Shown here piece after piece: positions 6,062 to 7,641 of a stretch of DNA of 7,641 nt. The translations under genes were made by a program, and so were the position numbers. The DNA comes from Candidatus Symbiothrix sp. (lineage in GTDB: Bacteria > Bacteroidota > Bacteroidia > Bacteroidales > Azobacteroidaceae). The stretch covers positions 1-7,641 of the forward strand of contig JAITXK010000161.1 in NCBI GenBank assembly GCA_031284765.1. The letters run 5' to 3'. Within the stretch, counting starts at the first letter, position 1. Every line of letters starts with the position of its first letter. Below the pieces are notes generated by a model that had not been told where the DNA came from, did not search any database, and worked only from the letters and a program-made list of their open reading frames with translations.

Positions 6062-7546
6062 TTAACCCAAATGCGAACTGGAACTGTAATTCGGAGCTTC
6101 TTGTGTAATCGCTACATCATGCGGGTGACTTTCCAACATCCCTGCATTGGTAATCCGTGTGAATTTGGCATCGTGCAGTTTTTCGATGCTGGCAGCTCCG
6201 CAATAACCCATGCCGGCACGCAATCCACCGACCATTTGGTAGATGACTTCGTATAAGGAGCCTTTGAACGGCACGCGAGCAGCAATGCCTTCGGGGACTA
6301 ATTTCTTAATATCGTCTTCCACATCTTGAAAATAGCGGTCTTTCGAACCTTTTTGCATGGCTTCCAATGAACCCATACCGCGATATGATTTGAATTTTCG
6401 CCCGTTGTAGAGGATGGTTTCGCCCGGCGATTCTTCCACTCCCGCCAACAACGAACCCATCATCACGGATGAACCTCCCGCTGCCAATGCCTTCACAATG
6501 TCGCCCGAATAGCGCAATCCTCCATCGGCAATGATGGGGATGCCTGTGCCTTCCAAAACTTTGGCAACATCATAAATAGCTGATAATTGGGGAACTCCAA
6601 CACCGGCAATCACGCGGGTCGTACAAATCGAACCCGGACCAATACCTACTTTGATGCCGTCTGCTCCTGCTTCGGCCAACACTTTGGCTGCTTCAGCTGT
6701 CGCAATGTTTCCGATAACAATATCAATAGTAGTAAATTGCTGTTTGGCTTCTCGCAATACATCAATTACGCCTTTGGAATGGCCATGCGCCGTGTCGATG
6801 ACAATGGCATCCACGCCCGCATCAACCAAAGCGGCAATGCGATCGAAAGTGTCGGCAGTAACGCCCACACCCGCAGCTACACGCAACCGTCCACGCTCGT
6901 CTTTGCAGGCGAAAGGTTTATTTTTAGCCTTTGTGATGTCTTTATAAGTGAGTAAGCCGATTAATTTATTGTTAGAATCAACTACCGGCAATTTTTCAAT
7001 TTTGTAATTTTGCAGAATATCGGCAGCAGCCTCCAAATTGGTAGATGGATCGGTAGTAACTAAATTTTCAGAAGTCATCACTTCATCAATTTTGAGATCG
7101 AAATCTTTCTGGAAACGCAAATCGCGGTTGGTTACGATGCCGACCAAATGTTGCTCATCATCAACTACCGGAATTCCTCCGATTTTGTATTCGGCCATGA
7201 TAGCCATAGCATCTCCAACAGTTTTACCTCTTTTAATACTGACGGGATTGGAAATCATTCCGTTTTCGGCTCGTTTTACGGAACGGATTTGTTTGGCTTG
7301 TTCATCGATGCTCATGTTTTTGTGAATCACGCCTATTCCTCCTTCGCGTGCAATCGCAATCGCCAATTTAGCTTCGGTAACGGTATCCATAGCGGCCGAA
7401 ACCATCGGAATGTTCAAAGGAATGTTTCTGGAAAACTTGGTTGTGAGATCTACGTGGCGGGGCAACACTTCAGAATAAGATGGGATCAACAGTACATCGT
7501 CGAATGTTAATCCTTCCATGACGACTTTATCTGCAATAAATGACAT
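6062..7546 (-). CDS. guaB: Inosine-5'-monophosphate dehydrogenase
   Basis: This cytoplasmic enzyme oxidises IMP to XMP with NAD+, the committed step of guanine nucleotide synthesis. Its 494 residues fit the bacterial family length. The TIM-barrel begins at once (GLTFDDVLLIPSYSEVLPR at 12-30). Two CBS domains are inserted at about 97-207, the usual regulatory module. The NAD-site DTAHGH is at 251-256. The active-site loop GIGPGSICTTR (301-311) carries the catalytic Cys308. IMP-binding residues lie in ADGG (340-343) and MGS (363-365). The mobile-flap region includes YRGMGS (388-393), the Arg404-Tyr405 pair and VPEGIAARVPFKG (417-429). All catalytic residues are intact. The ATG at 7546 has no Shine-Dalgarno sequence, only an AT-rich leader, as is common in Bacteroidetes. 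It has its own promoter match upstream and a 141-base gap before the envelope operon, so it is probably a separate unit, though read-through is possible. Confidence 0.98.
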   Translation of the reverse strand: MSFIADKVVMEGLTFDDVLLIPSYSEVLPRHVDLTTKFSRNIPLNIPMVSAAMDTVTEAKLAIAIAREGGIGVIHKNMSIDEQAKQIRSVKRAENGMISNPVSIKRGKTVGDAMAIMAEYKIGGIPVVDDEQHLVGIVTNRDLRFQKDFDLKIDEVMTSENLVTTDPSTNLEAAADILQNYKIEKLPVVDSNNKLIGLLTYKDITKAKNKPFACKDERGRLRVAAGVGVTADTFDRIAALVDAGVDAIVIDTAHGHSKGVIDVLREAKQQFTTIDIVIGNIATAEAAKVLAEAGADGIKVGIGPGSICTTRVIAGVGVPQLSAIYDVAKVLEGTGIPIIADGGLRYSGDIVKALAAGGSSVMMGSLLAGVEESPGETILYNGRKFKSYRGMGSLEAMQKGSKDRYFQDVEDDIKKLVPEGIAARVPFKGSLYEVIYQMVGGLRAGMGYCGAASIEKLHDAKFTRITNAGMLESHPHDVAITQEAPNYSSSSHLG

Positions 7547-7576
7547 AAAATAAATGCTTTAATTTTTTATTGCGTG

Positions 7577-7606
7577 CAAAAGTACTTATTATTTCTGATA
7601 AACGAA
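7577..7606 (-). promoter_or_regulatory. Bacteroidetes-type promoter for guaB
   Basis: On the minus strand TACTTTTG (7584-7577) matches the -7 consensus TAnnTTTG perfectly. Eighteen bases upstream is TTCG (7606-7603), three of four matches to the -33 box TTTG. The predicted leader to the guaB ATG is about 25 bases and AT-rich. I see no riboswitch-sized structure here: the 95 bases upstream of guaB are too short and show no strong hairpin, so any purine control must act elsewhere. The -7 element is convincing and the -33 element only fair. Confidence 0.65.
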
Positions 7607-7641
7607 CTAATTTTTTGTTTATTTTCAAGATGATTTTCTAC

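Noticed and set aside
6587..7510. Several plus-strand open frames of 95-122 codons opposite guaB
   Set aside because: They mirror the highly conserved IMP dehydrogenase sequence, overlap one another in different frames, and show no recognisable family.
7547..7641. Purine riboswitch or attenuator upstream of guaB
   Set aside because: Only 95 AT-rich bases are visible, with a promoter match placing the start about 25 bases before the ATG; no aptamer-like paired structure is seen.

Overview
The window is an ordinary chromosomal stretch of a Bacteroidetes bacterium, most likely of the order Bacteroidales. Three things point there. The protein families are chromosomal housekeeping genes with a Bacteroidetes character, notably a long OstA-like protein and a pair of large parvulin-type chaperones. 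The two intergenic regions long enough to hold a promoter both carry the Bacteroidetes-type element TAnnTTTG, once with a perfect TTTG box 19 bases upstream. Ribosome binding sites are weak or absent before most genes. No RNA gene, mobile element, CRISPR array or sign of transfer was seen.

Layout. Bases 1-952 are on the plus strand: the 3' end of pheS (Phe-tRNA synthetase alpha chain), then nth (endonuclease III), overlapping by four bases (ATGA). Bases 955-7546 are on the minus strand. Read in the direction of transcription they are guaB (IMP dehydrogenase, 7546-6062), a 141-base intergenic region with a strong promoter match, a 659-residue peptidyl-prolyl isomerase (5920-3941), a 459-residue SurA-like isomerase/chaperone (3922-2543) and an OstA/LptA-like protein (2550-955). 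The last three are spaced by 18 and -8 bases and look like one operon. The plus and minus groups converge with only two bases between stop codons.

How the genes fit together. The three-gene operon encodes only exported proteins, each with a signal peptide, and reads as an outer-membrane biogenesis unit: two parvulin-type periplasmic chaperones that would help fold or escort outer-membrane proteins, and a long beta-rich OstA protein of the family that carries lipopolysaccharide across the periplasm. guaB (guanine nucleotide synthesis) lies upstream with its own promoter; no clear terminator separates it from the operon. pheS and nth are an unrelated translation/DNA-repair pair.

I found no undescribed system. 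The points most worth a second look are the distribution of active-site histidines among the parvulin domains, the TTG start of the OstA gene overlapping the surA stop codon, the great length of the OstA-like protein, and the two promoter matches.
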